Counted from the first letter of the stretch, positions 31,394 through 39,223 are shown. The stretch is 61,095 bases of DNA from DATLXU01 sp035575515 (GCA_035575515.1 DATLXU010000072.1:1-61095); one strand, 5' to 3'. Notes: a model not told the origin generated them from the letters alone. Program-made: numbers and translations.

Positions 31394-32815
31394 ATGTTCA
31401 TTCCACGCGGAAAAGTTCTTCATGAAAATCTGGCGACGAGCTACGTGCTTGTTGACGCGTTGGTGGCCGACCTGTGCGAAGGCGGATTTTCCGGCACGGT
31501 CGAAGTCACGTTGAGTCACTCGCGCGCATTTGTCATTTTGGTTCGCGGCAAAGCGGCGGCGGCTGTAGAAGAAAAATACGCGGTCGGCGACACGCCTACT
31601 GTGGTTGACCGCGCATCAACCGTTCAGCTTGCCGCAGCGGCGCGGCGCGAGCGCGGGCGCGTTTCAGTTTACAGCTATTCGACTGGTTTGGCCGAGATGA
31701 TAGCGGCTCGCGTGAGCGCCTCGGCGCTTTACACTGGACTGAGCACGGAGTTCGCCGATCTTGAAAAGGTGATTGCGAAGCTGAGCCGCGAGCGCGACCG
31801 TCAATGGTTCATCGAGATAAGGACGGAAAGCGGATGGTCAGCTCTTGCCCGCGTAAAAGATGATCGCTGCCGACTGGCAGTTTCCGAAAATGGCGCGATT
31901 CGAGAAGAGACCGATGATCTCGGTTTGGACGAGAACGCGCCGCTGCGGCGGTTGCTGGACGAGTGCAGCCGCGCAAACTGCGTTTTCGATGTCTACTTCA
32001 AAGCTGCGACCGACGAGATTGAATCCGATCAGTCGTTATACGAGAGCAGCCAATCGCAAACTGCGCCGCCTGTTTCATCGCTTGCCGCAGAACGCGAGCC
32101 AGTGGAAGTCTCTGACGCGGTGAAAGAAGCGAGGGCAATCTATCGCTCGCTTGCTCTTGAAGAATCTGACAAAGAAGTCGAGCGCGAAAATAATAATGTT
32201 GCGTCGCAGGTGAATGAGCAGAAAGTTTCGGATGAAGCGGCGCGGAAAGACGAACTGGCTGAGGCTGAATCTTTCGTTCAAGCCGCAACAATAGGCGATA
32301 AAGCCACGACGGCAGGCGGTCAAATGCGTGACGGCTCGACGAGCGAAGCCGATGAGTTTGCCTTCGTGCGGGAAGAGATTCAAAGCGAGGGCGAATTTCA
32401 ACTGGCTGGCGATGCGATGACGATGGCCGAAATCAAACGACTGATGGGCGACATCGCTCGAACGATTGAAGAAGCGACGCGGGCCATCGAGCAGCGCGAC
32501 AGCTTTTCGATTTACCTGCGCGCGGGACAGTTGAAGATAGCCGACCGTTACCCGTTTCTTGATCCCTTCGGAGCGGAGTTTGAATACCTGAGCGGCGAGA
32601 TAGCCTTCATAGGAGAGGCGACCCCTGAAGAGTTCATCGCGGGATTGACGGAAGCGTTGAAGATAGCAGTCGAGGCGGTGCTGCAAACAAGCACGCAATC
32701 GGCCCGCTTGCGCGAGCGCATCAATGAAGATTTGCGCTGGCTCTACAATCGTCACCAGCACGAGTTCCAGCAATACGGGCTTGACAAAACGCTCGGCGAG
32801 ATAATCAGCGCCTGA
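31394..32815 (+). CDS. Cytoplasmic protein of unknown function with a disordered middle
   Basis: 473 residues, no signal peptide or membrane helix. The N-terminal ~170 residues form a mixed alpha/beta domain (YVLVDALVADLCEGGFSGTV, HSRAFVILVRGKAAAAVEEK, VSVYSYSTGLAEMIAARVSA). It is reminiscent of the N-terminal domain of DUF4388-like or gliding/Roadblock-associated proteins, but I cannot assign it. Residues about 215-325 are Glu/Ala/Ser/Gln-rich and probably disordered. The C-terminal ~130 residues are helical (EIKRLMGDIARTIEEATRAI, RERINEDLRWLYNRHQHEFQ). Length and reading frame are convincing. It is possibly part of a same-strand series running from smc to ispE. Confidence 0.8.
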   Translation: MFIPRGKVLHENLATSYVLVDALVADLCEGGFSGTVEVTLSHSRAFVILVRGKAAAAVEEKYAVGDTPTVVDRASTVQLAAAARRERGRVSVYSYSTGLAEMIAARVSASALYTGLSTEFADLEKVIAKLSRERDRQWFIEIRTESGWSALARVKDDRCRLAVSENGAIREETDDLGLDENAPLRRLLDECSRANCVFDVYFKAATDEIESDQSLYESSQSQTAPPVSSLAAEREPVEVSDAVKEARAIYRSLALEESDKEVERENNNVASQVNEQKVSDEAARKDELAEAESFVQAATIGDKATTAGGQMRDGSTSEADEFAFVREEIQSEGEFQLAGDAMTMAEIKRLMGDIARTIEEATRAIEQRDSFSIYLRAGQLKIADRYPFLDPFGAEFEYLSGEIAFIGEATPEEFIAGLTEALKIAVEAVLQTSTQSARLRERINEDLRWLYNRHQHEFQQYGLDKTLGEIISA

Positions 32816-32840
32816 CTTGCCTGCGAAGAGATTAATGATT

Positions 32841-33296
32841 ATGAGCGCAGAGCTGGATTATCGCGCGATGTTAAGAGTCGCCATCGAAGAAGCGCGCCGT
32901 GGATTGGCCGAAGGCGGCATACCCATAGGCGCAGCGTTGTTCGACCGTCAGGGAAACCTGCTTGGACGCGGGCACAACCGCCGCGTTCAGGAGAATGATC
33001 CTTCGGTGCATGGCGAGACTGACGCGTTTCGCAAAGCGGGAAGGCAACGAAGTTATCGCGACAAGATAATGGTGACGACGCTCGCGCCGTGCTGGTATTG
33101 CAGCGGACTCGTGCGTCAGTTCCGCATCGGAACGGTTGTCGTGGGCGAATCGGTGAATTTCGCGGGCGGCATCGAGTGGCTGCGCGAAAATGGAATCGAG
33201 GTCATTGATCTCAACTCGCGGGAATGCATCGAGATGCTTGCCAGCTACATCGCGGCTCACCCTGAGATATGGAACGAAGACATCGGCGAAGAGTAG
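32841..33296 (+). CDS. Cytosine deaminase-like zinc nucleoside deaminase (Fcy1 type)
   Basis: 151 residues from ATG 32841; ATG 32835 is equally in frame and closer to GAAGAG. The CDA-fold zinc motif is complete: HGETDAF (His ligand, catalytic Glu) and LAPCWYCSG (two Cys ligands). The C-terminal half is closest in my recollection to yeast cytosine deaminase rather than to TadA or riboflavin deaminase: GTVVVGESVNFAGGIEWL, and a tail AAHPEIWNEDIGEE that mirrors the Fcy1 C-terminus. It would convert cytosine to uracil in pyrimidine salvage. It is followed 19 bases later by a macrodomain gene. Confidence 0.85.
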   Translation: MSAELDYRAMLRVAIEEARRGLAEGGIPIGAALFDRQGNLLGRGHNRRVQENDPSVHGETDAFRKAGRQRSYRDKIMVTTLAPCWYCSGLVRQFRIGTVVVGESVNFAGGIEWLRENGIEVIDLNSRECIEMLASYIAAHPEIWNEDIGEE

Positions 33297-33315
33297 AACA
33301 AGCAGGTCCGAGATT

Positions 33316-33891
33316 ATGAGTGAACCAGCAGTCAAACATATCTTTTTGCGTGGCCGTGTAGCGGTTGTCGTCGGCGACATCACCGGCGAGCAGGTTGACG
33401 CGATAGTGAACGCGGCCAATTCATCTTTGATGGGCGGAGGCGGCGTTGACGGCGCGATTCACCGCAGAGGCGGGCCGCAGATTCTCGAAGAGTGTAAAGA
33501 GATTCGTCGCGCGCAATACCCGCAGGGGCTTCCGACGGGCGAAGCGGTCATCACGTCGGGCGGGCGGCTTGCAGCGCGTCACGTCATTCACACGGTCGGC
33601 CCAATTTATGGAAGCCACAACGGGCGCGAAGCGGAGCTGCTTGCGGCGTGCTATCGAAACTCGCTCGCGCTGGCTATTGAAAACAATCTCCGAACGATTG
33701 CGTTTCCCGCAATCTCGACGGGCGTGTACGGCTATCCTCGTGAAGCGGCGGCGGCGGTTGCATCCCGCGCTATTCAAGAATTTCTCTCACGAGATGATTC
33801 AATCTCTCAGGTGCGGCTGGTGTTTTTCTCGCCCGACGATGCGGAAGTGTTTTTGAAGAGCCACACATTCAAAACTGAAAATCATGACTGA
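33316..33891 (+). CDS. Macrodomain protein (O-acetyl-ADP-ribose deacetylase-like)
   Basis: 191 residues from ATG 33316. Signature motifs: GDITGEQVDAIVNAANSSLM, GGGGVDGAIHRRGGP (the glycine loop binding ADP-ribose), HVIHTVGPIYG and IAFPAISTGVYGYP. This matches the MacroD/YmdB class that removes ADP-ribose from proteins or cleaves O-acetyl-ADP-ribose. The last eight bases overlap the ispE start, so the two are translationally coupled. Coupling to ispE and to the cytosine deaminase has no obvious biochemical logic and may only reflect a housekeeping operon. Confidence 0.93.
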   Translation: MSEPAVKHIFLRGRVAVVVGDITGEQVDAIVNAANSSLMGGGGVDGAIHRRGGPQILEECKEIRRAQYPQGLPTGEAVITSGGRLAARHVIHTVGPIYGSHNGREAELLAACYRNSLALAIENNLRTIAFPAISTGVYGYPREAAAAVASRAIQEFLSRDDSISQVRLVFFSPDDAEVFLKSHTFKTENHD

Positions 33892-34801
33892 AGTTTCATC
33901 CACCGCGCCGCAATCTATTGCCGTCGGGTCTTACGCGAAGATCAACTGGACGCTCGATGTTTTATTCAAGCGCCCGGACGGCTATCACGAACTTCGCACT
34001 ATCTTTCAAACTGTTTCTCTTCACGAGAAGCTTCGCATCACGAAAACGGAAGGCGAAATAGAGATCATTTGCGATGACGCGCGCGTGCCGACGGATGAAA
34101 CCAACCTCGCGCACAAGGCAGCGGTGCGATTGCAACAAGCGACGGGCGCGAGTGCGGGCGCGCGAATCGAAATCGTAAAGCGCATTCCCGTGGCCGCAGG
34201 CTTGGGCGGCGGCTCATCGAATGCTGCGGCGACGCTTTTAGCTCTCGCTCGATTGTGGCGCGTAGAAATAGACCGCCGGGCGCTCCTTAGAATAGCAACA
34301 AGCCTCGGCTCAGACGTCCCTTTTTTTCTTGTGGGCGGGACGGCGCTCGGCATCGGTCGCGGCGAAGAGGTTTATCCTCTTGAAGAAACACGATGCGATA
34401 ATCTGCTGCTCGTAAATCCGGGTTTTTCAGTCTCAACAGCCGAAGCGTACGGCAGGTTGACACGTCCGCGCGAAGCCCGTATCATACCTTTTACTTTATT
34501 TGCTGCCCGCAGCATCCATGAGCTACCGCTTGCGGCGAGCAACGATCTTGAACAAGTTGTCTTAGCCGCTCACCCAGAAATTGCGGAGTTAAAACGAAGG
34601 CTTGAGAGCCTCGGCGCACGGCGCGCTTTGATGACGGGTAGCGGCGCGACTGTCTTCGCGGTCTTTGACAATGATGAAACTTTGAAGCAGGCGCAAGCAG
34701 CCATGCGCGCGGCAGGTTTCTGGGCAGAAGCGACGCGCGCAATCAACAGGCAGCAATACTGGGATACGATTTTCGAGCAAGCAACAGAGCTGGAGCCTTA
34801 A
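33884..34801 (+). CDS. ispE: 4-diphosphocytidyl-2-C-methyl-D-erythritol kinase
   Basis: 305 residues. It catalyses ATP-dependent phosphorylation of CDP-methylerythritol in the non-mevalonate (MEP) isoprenoid pathway. GHMP-kinase landmarks: SYAKINWTLDVLFKRPDGYH at the N-terminus, the phosphate loop VAAGLGGGSSNAAATL, LGSDVPFFLVGGTALGIGRG and the C-terminal MTGSGATVFAVF. The opening Tyr-Ala-Lys-Ile-Asn and the catalytic aspartate in SDVPFF are present. It overlaps the macrodomain gene by eight bases and is followed by tRNA-Gln. Confidence 0.96.
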   Translation: MTEVSSTAPQSIAVGSYAKINWTLDVLFKRPDGYHELRTIFQTVSLHEKLRITKTEGEIEIICDDARVPTDETNLAHKAAVRLQQATGASAGARIEIVKRIPVAAGLGGGSSNAAATLLALARLWRVEIDRRALLRIATSLGSDVPFFLVGGTALGIGRGEEVYPLEETRCDNLLLVNPGFSVSTAEAYGRLTRPREARIIPFTLFAARSIHELPLAASNDLEQVVLAAHPEIAELKRRLESLGARRALMTGSGATVFAVFDNDETLKQAQAAMRAAGFWAEATRAINRQQYWDTIFEQATELEP

Positions 34802-34873
34802 CAGGAAGTGGCTTGACGGTTGGCTGATATTATAAACTCTGTCTGCGGGGAATATCTGATTAAAGATAAGTGC

Positions 34874-34948
<75 letters not shown>

Positions 34949-34952
34949 AGAG

Positions 34953-35000
34953 ACAGTAGGCAGTTGCGAAATTGCTCCCCTACTGCCTGCTGCCTACTAG
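34953..35000 (+). repeat. Heptamer-repeat hairpin (CAGTAGG family) between tRNA-Gln and prs
   Basis: Left arm CAGTAGG-CAGTTGCGAA (34954-34970) and right arm TACTGCC-TGCTGCC-TACTAG (34981-35000). It starts a few bases after the CCA end of the tRNA and ends seven bases before ATG 35008. Confidence 0.75.
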
Positions 35001-35007
35001 ACCTGTT

Positions 35008-35958
35008 ATGAGCCGGAACTCGAACATAAAAGTTTTCACGGGCAACGCCAATCGGCCACTGGCTGAAGAGATTTGCCAGCATCTCGGCATAGAGCTTGGC
35101 AAAGCTAACACAGGACGCTTCACCGATGGCGAGTTCAATTTCCAGATACTCGAAAACGTGCGCGGCGAAGATTGCTTTCTGGTTCAGCCGACGTGCAGGC
35201 CGGTTGATTCGAACCTGATGGAGTTGCTGATAATGCTGGATGCGTTCCGGCGCTCGTCGGCGCAGCGAATCACGGCTGTGATTCCTTATTACGGCTATGC
35301 GCGCAAGGATCGCAAAGACCGCCCGCGCGTTCCCATATCGTCGAAGCTCGTCGCGAATTTGATTACAGAAGCCGGAGCCGACCGCGTCTTGCTGTTCGAC
35401 CTTCACGCGGGACAGATTCAAGGGTTCTTTGATATACCGGCTGATCACCTATTCGCCGCGCCCGTGCTCGTGGGTTATTTTCAGAGTCTGGAGTTGCCGC
35501 GCCTGACCGTCGTCGCGCCCGATGCAGGAGGCGTCGAGCGAGCGCGCGCTTACGCGAAGCGCCTTGACGCAGAGCTTGCCATCATTGACAAGCGGCGCGA
35601 TTACGAACGATTAGGCGAAGTCGAAGTGCTTCACGTCGTCGGAGACGTTGAAGGGCGAACGGCGCTGATCGTGGACGATATGATTGACACGGCGGGCACG
35701 CTCGTCAAAGCCGCCGAGGCTTTGAAAGCCAACGGAGCTGAATCTGTGCTGGCAACGGCCACGCACGCAGTGCTGAGCGGCCCGGCAGTCGAACGAATTG
35801 AGGCCTCACCGCTTAAAGAAGTCGTTGTGACAAACACGATCCCGGCTGAGCGCGCATGCCATTCGGGCAAGATTAAATGCCTGAGCGTGGCGAAACTTTT
35901 AGCCGAAGCTATTTTGTCAATTCACGACGAGACGTCGGTGAGCAAGTTGTTTATTTGA
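35008..35958 (+). CDS. prs: Ribose-phosphate pyrophosphokinase (PRPP synthetase)
   Basis: 316 residues from ATG 35008, the normal family length. It makes PRPP from ribose 5-phosphate and ATP for nucleotide, histidine and tryptophan synthesis. Visible signatures: KVFTGNANRPLAEEICQHLG, YYGYARKDRKDRPRVPISSK (the flexible ATP-binding loop), FDLHAGQIQGFFDIPADHL (cation-binding histidines), VAPDAGGVERARAYAKRL and the PRPP loop LIVDDMIDTAGTLVKAAE. It is preceded by tRNA-Gln and a heptamer repeat and followed by another repeat and the L25 gene, as in many bacteria (prs-rplY-pth). Confidence 0.97.
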   Translation: MSRNSNIKVFTGNANRPLAEEICQHLGIELGKANTGRFTDGEFNFQILENVRGEDCFLVQPTCRPVDSNLMELLIMLDAFRRSSAQRITAVIPYYGYARKDRKDRPRVPISSKLVANLITEAGADRVLLFDLHAGQIQGFFDIPADHLFAAPVLVGYFQSLELPRLTVVAPDAGGVERARAYAKRLDAELAIIDKRRDYERLGEVEVLHVVGDVEGRTALIVDDMIDTAGTLVKAAEALKANGAESVLATATHAVLSGPAVERIEASPLKEVVVTNTIPAERACHSGKIKCLSVAKLLAEAILSIHDETSVSKLFI

Positions 35959-36014
35959 TGGGTGTCGGGTGTCAGGTATTAGGTGCCGGTTAGAAACCAG
36001 AGCCGACACCCAAC
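35959..36014 (+). repeat. Heptamer-repeat hairpin (GGTGTCG family)
   Basis: Left arm GGTGTCG-GGTGTCA-GGTATTA-GGTGCCG; right arm AGCCGACACCCAACT. It begins at the prs stop codon and ends just before the AGGAG of the L25 gene. Confidence 0.7.
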
Positions 36015-36026
36015 TCAGGAGTCGTT

Positions 36027-36695
36027 ATGATTTCAGATATAACAATCAAAGCAAGCCCGCGCGATGGAGTGGGCAAAGGTTACGCTCGTCGCCTGCGGGC
36101 GGCAGGAATGATTCCCGCATCCGTTTACGGCGATGGGCAGGAGTCCATAGCGGTCGCTGTCAACGCGAAAGAGATCGCGGCAATACTGCGCTCGGAGACG
36201 GGACACAACACGATCTTCAATCTCGCGCTGACGGGAAACGGCAACAGCGAGCCTGCAACGGTCATCATCAAAGATTTTCAGGTTGATCCCGTGAAGGGCC
36301 GTCTGCTGCACGCGGACCTGATGAGGCTGTCGCTGACAACCGCAACGCATGTTAAGGTTTCGATTCAAGTGGTCGGCGACCCTCTTGGAGTCAAGACCGA
36401 AGGCGGCATACTTGAGCTTCAACTGCGCGAAGTCGACATCGAGTGCTTGCCGGGCGACATCCCTGATCACATCAAGGTTGATGTTTCGGACCTTCACGTC
36501 GGCGGCCACGTTACAGTAGCCGATTTGATTTATGATCGCGCGAAGATCAAGGTGCTCAACGATGAGCATCTGATAGTCGCGGGCGTGCTGGCTCCGCGCC
36601 TGGCCGAAGAGGCCGCGCCTGCTCCGGCTGAAGCTGCGCCTGAAACTGAAGCCGAGCCTGAAGTCATCAAGAAGGGCAAGACCGAAGAAGAATAG
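36027..36695 (+). CDS. rplY: 50S ribosomal protein L25 / general stress protein CTC
   Basis: 222 residues from ATG 36027, with AGGAG upstream. It binds 5S rRNA in the large subunit. The N-terminal L25 domain is clear (GVGKGYARRLRAAGMIPASV, AVNAKEIAAILRSETGHNTI, VIIKDFQVDPVKGRLLHADL). It is followed by the beta-rich TL5/CTC C-terminal domain (VVGDPLGVKTEGGILELQLR, DVSDLHVGGHVTVADL). The last 30 residues are an Ala/Glu/Pro tail ending in basic and acidic residues. The gene order prs-rplY-pth is common in bacteria. Confidence 0.96.
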   Translation: MISDITIKASPRDGVGKGYARRLRAAGMIPASVYGDGQESIAVAVNAKEIAAILRSETGHNTIFNLALTGNGNSEPATVIIKDFQVDPVKGRLLHADLMRLSLTTATHVKVSIQVVGDPLGVKTEGGILELQLREVDIECLPGDIPDHIKVDVSDLHVGGHVTVADLIYDRAKIKVLNDEHLIVAGVLAPRLAEEAAPAPAEAAPETEAEPEVIKKGKTEEE

Positions 36696-36768
36696 GGGTC
36701 AGGGGCCGGGAGTCAGGGGTCAATCGTTCAACTATTCCTGACTCCTGACCCCCGACCCCTGACCCCCT
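36695..36768 (+). repeat. Heptamer-repeat hairpin (TGACCCC family)
   Basis: The right arm reads TGACTCC-TGACCCC-CGACCCC-TGACCCC; the left arm GGGGTCAGGGGCCGGGAGTC is its near complement. It starts at the last base of the rplY stop codon and ends five bases before the pth ATG, leaving no room for a Shine-Dalgarno. Confidence 0.8.
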
Positions 36769-36773
36769 GATTT

Positions 36774-37358
36774 ATGAAGCTGATAGTCGGGCTTGGGAAT
36801 CCGGGTCGAGAGTACGAACAGACCCGGCACAATCTCGGATTCATGCTCATTGATAGATTGATGGAGCGCGCCGGAGGCCGCCGCTTTCGCGCTGAAGCTA
36901 ACGCACAGGTCGCAGAGGTTGCGATTGCTGGCCATCGAGTGATGCTCGTAAAGCCGCAGACGTTCATGAATCTGAGCGGCGATGCCGTGCGGACACTTCT
37001 TGCGCGTTACGGCGAAGGCGACGCGAAGAATTTAATCGTCGCCGTTGATGATGTCGCGCTGCCGTTCGGGATGATTCGCGTGCGGCCAAAGGGGAGCGCG
37101 GGCGGTCAAAAAGGATTGAAGTCAATCATTGACCGTCTCGGCACTCAGGAGTTCGCGCGCGTCAGGCTCGGCATCAAGCCCGACCACGAGGTGAGCGACC
37201 TTGCGAGCTTCGTGCTTTCGCCGATTCCTAAGCGTGACCGTGAGAAGCTCGAAGCAGTTTTAACCCGCGCAGCCGACGCCGTCGAGGTTATACTCACGGA
37301 CGGCATCGAGCGCGCAATGGCAATGTTTAACGAACGCGCTAAAGAGTGTGAATCGTAA
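36774..37358 (+). CDS. pth: Peptidyl-tRNA hydrolase
   Basis: 194 residues. It releases tRNA from prematurely terminated peptidyl-tRNA. Pth signatures: IVGLGNPGREYEQTRHNLGF (with the catalytic His), KPQTFMNLSGDAV and VDDVALPFGMIRVRPKGSAG, followed by GGQKGLKSIIDRLGTQEFAR. The catalytic Asp is in VAVDDV and the substrate-binding Asn in MNLSG. The start has no Shine-Dalgarno because a heptamer hairpin occupies the leader. The C-terminal codons and stop codon lie within the left arm of the next repeat element. Confidence 0.96.
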   Translation: MKLIVGLGNPGREYEQTRHNLGFMLIDRLMERAGGRRFRAEANAQVAEVAIAGHRVMLVKPQTFMNLSGDAVRTLLARYGEGDAKNLIVAVDDVALPFGMIRVRPKGSAGGQKGLKSIIDRLGTQEFARVRLGIKPDHEVSDLASFVLSPIPKRDREKLEAVLTRAADAVEVILTDGIERAMAMFNERAKECES

Positions 37359-37426
37359 ATCGTCAGTCGTGACGGGAGATGACGCCAAAGAAAGTAGCCT
37401 GTCACGATTAACGGTTCACCATTCAC
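37348..37426 (+). repeat. Heptamer-repeat hairpin overlapping the 3' end of pth
   Basis: Left arm GTGAATC-GTAAATC-GTCAGTC-GTGAC (37348-37373); right arm GTCAC-GATTAAC-GGTTCAC-CATTCAC (37401-37426). The arms are equal in length and nearly complementary. The pth stop codon (TAA) falls in the second heptamer. Confidence 0.8.
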
Positions 37427-37439
37427 GAAATTGTTCTTT

Positions 37440-37541
37440 GTCAGGAGTTCAATAATGAATCTCCTTGCTCCGGCCTGAAGGTCAGGGCTTAACCGCAGCA
37501 TTGATTGCTTGCGAAGTAAATCCAAAAGGAGGTAGCTCTCA
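37440..37541 (+). promoter_or_regulatory. Leader of the S6-S18 operon, candidate S6:S18-binding RNA
   Basis: Between the repeat element and rpsF lies a GC-rich stretch with a short GGCC-TGAA-GGTC hairpin and an unpaired-looking AACCGCAG segment, then AAAGGAGG before the start. Leaders of rpsF operons in many bacteria carry a conserved CCG-containing RNA bound by the S6:S18 dimer. I see suggestive pieces but have not folded it, so the call is weak. Confidence 0.25.
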
Positions 37542-37979
37542 GTGAGAGTTTACGAAGTACTGTTTATAGTCAATCCGAACACCGAAGAGGCGGACATTGA
37601 CGCGCTCGTCGCTCAATTCAGTGACGTTGCGACCAACCAAGGGGCTACGGTCGCGAAGGTTGACCGCATGGGCCGCCGCCGACTCGCCTACCCGATTCAA
37701 AAATTCAACGAAGGCCATTACATCGTGCTGACGATTGAAGGCACGGGCGCGGAGATCGCCGAAATCGAGCGACGCATGCGCGTCACGGACGCGATCATCC
37801 GCTACATCACTATTCGCGTTGATGAAGACCTCAAGCGCGCAGAAAAATTCCGCGCGCGTCGCGCGGCTCGCATGGCGGCAGGTCGCAGCGCGGGCGGAGG
37901 CCGCGCGCGTCGCGCCGAGCCAGTCTTACCGATAGGCGAGGAAGAAGTTGAAGAGGTCGAAGAGGAGGAAGAAGAATAA
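37542..37979 (+). CDS. rpsF: 30S ribosomal protein S6
   Basis: 145 residues, starting at GTG 37542 behind a strong AAAGGAGG. The S6 fold is recognised from MRVYEVLFIVNPNTEEADID, VDRMGRRRLAYPIQKFNEGH and YIVLTIEGTGAEIAEIERRM, ending ITIRVDEDLKRAEKFRARRA. S6 binds the central domain of 16S rRNA with S18. The tail is long: a Gly/Arg/Ala stretch followed by a run of acidic residues (EEVEEVEEEEEE). The stop codon overlaps the rpsR ATG by one base. Confidence 0.96.
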   Translation: MRVYEVLFIVNPNTEEADIDALVAQFSDVATNQGATVAKVDRMGRRRLAYPIQKFNEGHYIVLTIEGTGAEIAEIERRMRVTDAIIRYITIRVDEDLKRAEKFRARRAARMAAGRSAGGGRARRAEPVLPIGEEEVEEVEEEEEE

Positions 37980-38251
37980 TGAGCAGCGACACACGAGATC
38001 AGAGACAATCGCGGCAGGGCGGGCAGGGGTCGCGCCGGTTCGTTCGCGCGCGCAAGTCGTGCCGCTTCTGTGCCGACCGCGTGGACTACATTGATTACAA
38101 AGACGCGAAGACGCTCGCGCCCTATATACCTGAGCGCGGAAAGATTCTGCCGCGCCGCATATCGGGAACCTGCGCGCCGCACCAGCGGATGCTTGCTACG
38201 GCCATCAAGCGCGCGCGCAACGCCGCTATACTGCCGTTTGCGACGGATTAA
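37979..38251 (+). CDS. rpsR: 30S ribosomal protein S18
   Basis: 90 residues, with ATG 37979 overlapping the rpsF stop. The conserved core is FVRARKSCRFCADRVDYIDY, KDAKTLAPYIPERGKILPRR, ISGTCAPHQRMLATAIKRAR. The Cys-x2-Cys and Cys-x2-His set marks the zinc-binding (C+) form of S18. It forms a heterodimer with S6 on the platform of the small subunit. The first 20 residues are a Gln/Gly/Arg-rich extension. Confidence 0.96.
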   Translation: MSSDTRDQRQSRQGGQGSRRFVRARKSCRFCADRVDYIDYKDAKTLAPYIPERGKILPRRISGTCAPHQRMLATAIKRARNAAILPFATD

Positions 38252-38253
38252 CA

Positions 38254-38331
38254 CAGTAGGCAGTAGGCAGATAAGAATCCATGCGCCTGCTGCATCTTAA
38301 CTGCCTACTGCTTACTGCCTACTGCCTACTG
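38254..38331 (+). repeat. Heptamer-repeat hairpin (CAGTAGG family) between rpsR and rplI
   Basis: Left arm CAGTAGG-CAGTAGG-CAG (38254-38270); right arm CTGCCTA-CTGCTTA-CTGCCTA-CTGCCTA-CTG (38301-38331). It starts three bases after the rpsR stop codon. Confidence 0.85.
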
Positions 38332-38350
38332 GCATCATGGGGAATTATCA

Positions 38351-38968
38351 ATGGCACACATGGATGTATTGCTGAAAGAAGATGTTGACAATCTCGGACA
38401 CCGTGGCCAGGTCGTGCGCGTGCGCGCGGGTTATGGCCGCAATTATCTTTTACCGCAGGGGCTTGCGATTGAAGCCTCAGCAGGCAACAAGCGGATGATT
38501 GAAGAAGAGCGCCGCGCGCTCGCCAAGCGCGAAGAGCGTGAGCGGGTGGCCGCTCAGTCGGAATTCGATAAATTGAACGGTCTTGAACTGCGCTTCCACC
38601 GCCGCGTGGGCGAACACGGTTTGCTCTACGGCTCAGTTACGTCGCTCGACGTGGTCGAGGCTCTGAAGGCGCAAGGATTCACAGTCGAGCGCCGCAAGGT
38701 CGCGCTCAAAGATCACATTAAAGAGGTTGGCGAGTACGACGTTCAGATCAAGCTGCACCGCGAAGTCACGCCGACCATCAAGGTGAAGGTGCTGCGCGAG
38801 GGCGAAGAAGAGTTGCCTGCGGCTGAAGAAGCGCCTGCCACAGAATCGGCTCTGGAAGCCAGTTCTACGGCAGAAGCCGCGCCGGAAGGCGAAGCTCAGG
38901 AGTCGTCGCCTGAAACTCCGGGCGCGTCATTTGTCGCCGCCGACGAAGCCGAAGCAGCGCAGGAATAA
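38351..38968 (+). CDS. rplI: 50S ribosomal protein L9 with C-terminal acidic/alanine tail
   Basis: 205 residues; canonical L9 is about 150. The N-terminal RNA-binding domain (MDVLLKEDVDNLGHRGQVVR, VRAGYGRNYLLPQGLAIEA) is followed by the long connecting helix (EERRALAKREERERVAAQSE). The C-terminal domain is LYGSVTSLDVVEALKAQGF, ending in KVKVLREG. The last ~55 residues are Glu/Ala/Ser/Pro-rich and probably disordered; the same style of tail is seen on L25 and S6 here. It is the last gene of the S6-S18-L9 operon, with a terminator at 39090. Confidence 0.95.
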   Translation: MAHMDVLLKEDVDNLGHRGQVVRVRAGYGRNYLLPQGLAIEASAGNKRMIEEERRALAKREERERVAAQSEFDKLNGLELRFHRRVGEHGLLYGSVTSLDVVEALKAQGFTVERRKVALKDHIKEVGEYDVQIKLHREVTPTIKVKVLREGEEELPAAEEAPATESALEASSTAEAAPEGEAQESSPETPGASFVAADEAEAAQE

Positions 38969-38971
38969 GGT

Positions 38972-39070
38972 AGTTGTCAGTGGCCAGTTGTCAGTTGTTA
39001 GTTATCGGCAGGAAGCGATTGATCATTCCGCAATCGGCAACTGGCGACTGAGAACTGGCCACTGGCAACT
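38972..39070 (+). repeat. Heptamer-repeat hairpin (TTGTCAG family) after rplI
   Basis: Left arm words TTGTCAG, TGGCCAG, TTGTCAG, TTGTTAG; right arm GGCAACTGGCGACTGAG and AACTGGCCACTGGCAACT (39033-39070). It starts within four bases of the rplI stop codon. Confidence 0.8.
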
Positions 39071-39089
39071 GCTTTTGTTATCATCGGGC

Positions 39090-39128
39090 GCGGAATGGCT
39101 GAGGGCGCAGCCGTTCCGCTTTTCTTTC
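39090..39128 (+). terminator. Rho-independent terminator of the S6-S18-L9 operon
   Basis: A 12-bp stem (39090-39101 with 39108-39119, one G-U wobble) with a 6-nt loop is followed by TTTTCTTT. This is the only textbook intrinsic terminator I see in the window. Confidence 0.85.
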
Positions 39129-39223
39129 CTTGCGAGTCGGTTGTTCCATCGCCCCCCGCAGAGCAGGTTGAATCACTATTTAGTTTTGCTGGCGTGCGCA
39201 ACGAGCGCGGTTGGGATTGAGGT

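Noticed and set aside
34813..34836. TTGACG and TATAAA as a promoter for tRNA-Gln
   Set aside because: The spacer would be only 12 bp, too short for a sigma-70 promoter; the -10 alone is not enough.
38254..38331. Array of short direct repeats that could suggest a CRISPR
   Set aside because: Units are 7 nt without spacers and the second half is the inverse complement; no cas genes nearby. It is a heptamer hairpin.
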